From a virus: a DNA stretch of 28,369 bases. Numbering within the stretch: position 1 is the first letter of the stretch; the number at the start of each line of letters is the position of its first letter. Where the stretch lies: positions 1 to 28,369 of IMG/VR virus record IMGVR_UViG_3300049841_000047. One strand, written 5' to 3'. Positions 27,785-28,369 of this stretch are shown piece by piece. The position numbers and the translations under genes were made by a program. Below the pieces are notes generated by a model. It ran no database searches. It was given only the letters and a program-made list of their open reading frames with translations, and had not been told where the DNA came from.

Positions 27785-28369
27785 ATGATCCAATACGACC
27801 AGTACGGCCAACCCTACGAAGACGGGCTGTCGGGGCCGGGCGATCCGGGTGGGCAGACGGCTGGCGTGGGTCCGGCGCCGCCGCCGGCTGGAAACTCAGG
27901 GTTTTCCGGCCAGCAGTGGGTCTGGGGCGATCCGGGTCACCCGTTGAACGATCCAGGCAATCCGTTGAGCACGCCAGGGGCGAATGTGGGCCCCTGGGCG
28001 GGCGGATTGGGTCCGGGTCCGACGCCCACGGTGCCCTCGACGACGCCATCCGCGACGAATCACTCCTCCTATGGGGGCCTCGGCAGCCTCGCCTACCCGA
28101 CGCGCCCGGCCTACACGCCGATCCCGAAATGGTCGTTTCAGGCGCCGACGCGCGAGGATCTCTACGCCGACCCGAGTTATCAGGCGCGCCGGGATGAAGG
28201 CAGGCAGGCGATCGAACAATCGGCCTCCGGCCTCGGGCGGCTGCGCACTGGGGGCACGCTGAAAGACATCCTCAGCTACGGGCAGAACTTCGCCAGCCGG
28301 GAGTATGGCAACGTCTACGATCGCCGGTTCAACGAGGCGAAAGCGGCCTATGAGCCCCAGTTGCAGGAC
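27785..28369 (+). CDS. Probable virion protein, cut by the right edge
   Basis: The frame is open from ATG 27785 to the last base, giving 195 residues. The first 90 residues are Pro/Gly-rich with repeated GDPG/NDPG/STPG-type turns (DPGHPLNDPGNPLSTPG). Residues about 140-195 hold a helical domain with GRLRTGGTLKDILSYGQNFASREYGNVYDRRFN as a motif that I recall from conserved proteins of P22-like and other podoviruses. Its role in those phages is unassigned but it is likely an internal or ejected virion protein. The end of the gene is outside the window. Confidence 0.65.
   Translation, partial: MIQYDQYGQPYEDGLSGPGDPGGQTAGVGPAPPPAGNSGFSGQQWVWGDPGHPLNDPGNPLSTPGANVGPWAGGLGPGPTPTVPSTTPSATNHSSYGGLGSLAYPTRPAYTPIPKWSFQAPTREDLYADPSYQARRDEGRQAIEQSASGLGRLRTGGTLKDILSYGQNFASREYGNVYDRRFNEAKAAYEPQLQD

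Noticed and set aside
1-28369. Integrase, attachment site or CRISPR array
   Set aside because: No recombinase motif, no repeated att-like core and no regular repeat-spacer pattern was seen on reading the window.

Overview
The window looks like part of a double-stranded DNA tailed phage (Caudoviricetes) with a P22-type, podovirus-like head. The evidence is an ordered run of terminase small subunit candidate, terminase large subunit, P22-type portal, scaffold candidate, P22 gp5-type coat, gp4-like head-completion protein and gp10-like tail hub/DNA-stabilisation protein. The sequence is GC-rich, genes overlap by 1-4 bases (ATGA, TGATG, TAATG), and starts usually carry GGAG-like ribosome sites. 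A lipobox protein hints at a Gram-negative host, but the host cannot be named. I see no tRNA, rRNA, CRISPR array, insertion sequence, integrase or endolysin, so lifestyle and lysis are unresolved.

Layout. (1) 1-3095, rightward: the end of an Ala/Thr-rich fibre-like protein cut by the left edge, then small proteins, several with one membrane segment, that may include the holin. (2) 9124-3092, leftward: an early/accessory operon with a Cys-rich protein, a pentapeptide-repeat protein, a fused FEN-type 5'-3' exonuclease/RecT-type annealing protein, a HTH protein, many micro-genes, a PAPS-reductase-family enzyme and a predicted lipoprotein. (3) 9235-15150, rightward: a Cro-like HTH gene with a possibly leaderless start, a winged-helix protein, a long run of small Cys-rich proteins, a DUF1064-like nuclease candidate, a Dam-type adenine methyltransferase, a replication initiator and a helicase-loader-like protein. 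(4) 15155-28369, rightward: packaging, head, neck/tail-hub and probable ejection genes; the last gene is cut by the right edge.

Regions 2 and 3 diverge from a 110-bp intergenic region holding two face-to-face promoters with perfect TTGACA -35 boxes. This recalls the lambda pL/pR layout: leftward recombination, rightward regulation and replication. The late block contains one strong intrinsic terminator between the portal and scaffold genes, suggesting partial termination or antitermination.

The most notable items are the exonuclease-annealase fusion, the possibly leaderless repressor gene, a truncated HNH endonuclease remnant beside terminase, an uncharacterised Rossmann-like protein in the head module, an uncharacterised protein with a resemblance to ADP-ribosyltransferase-fold proteins, and many micro-genes of 17-58 residues placed by start/stop overlap.
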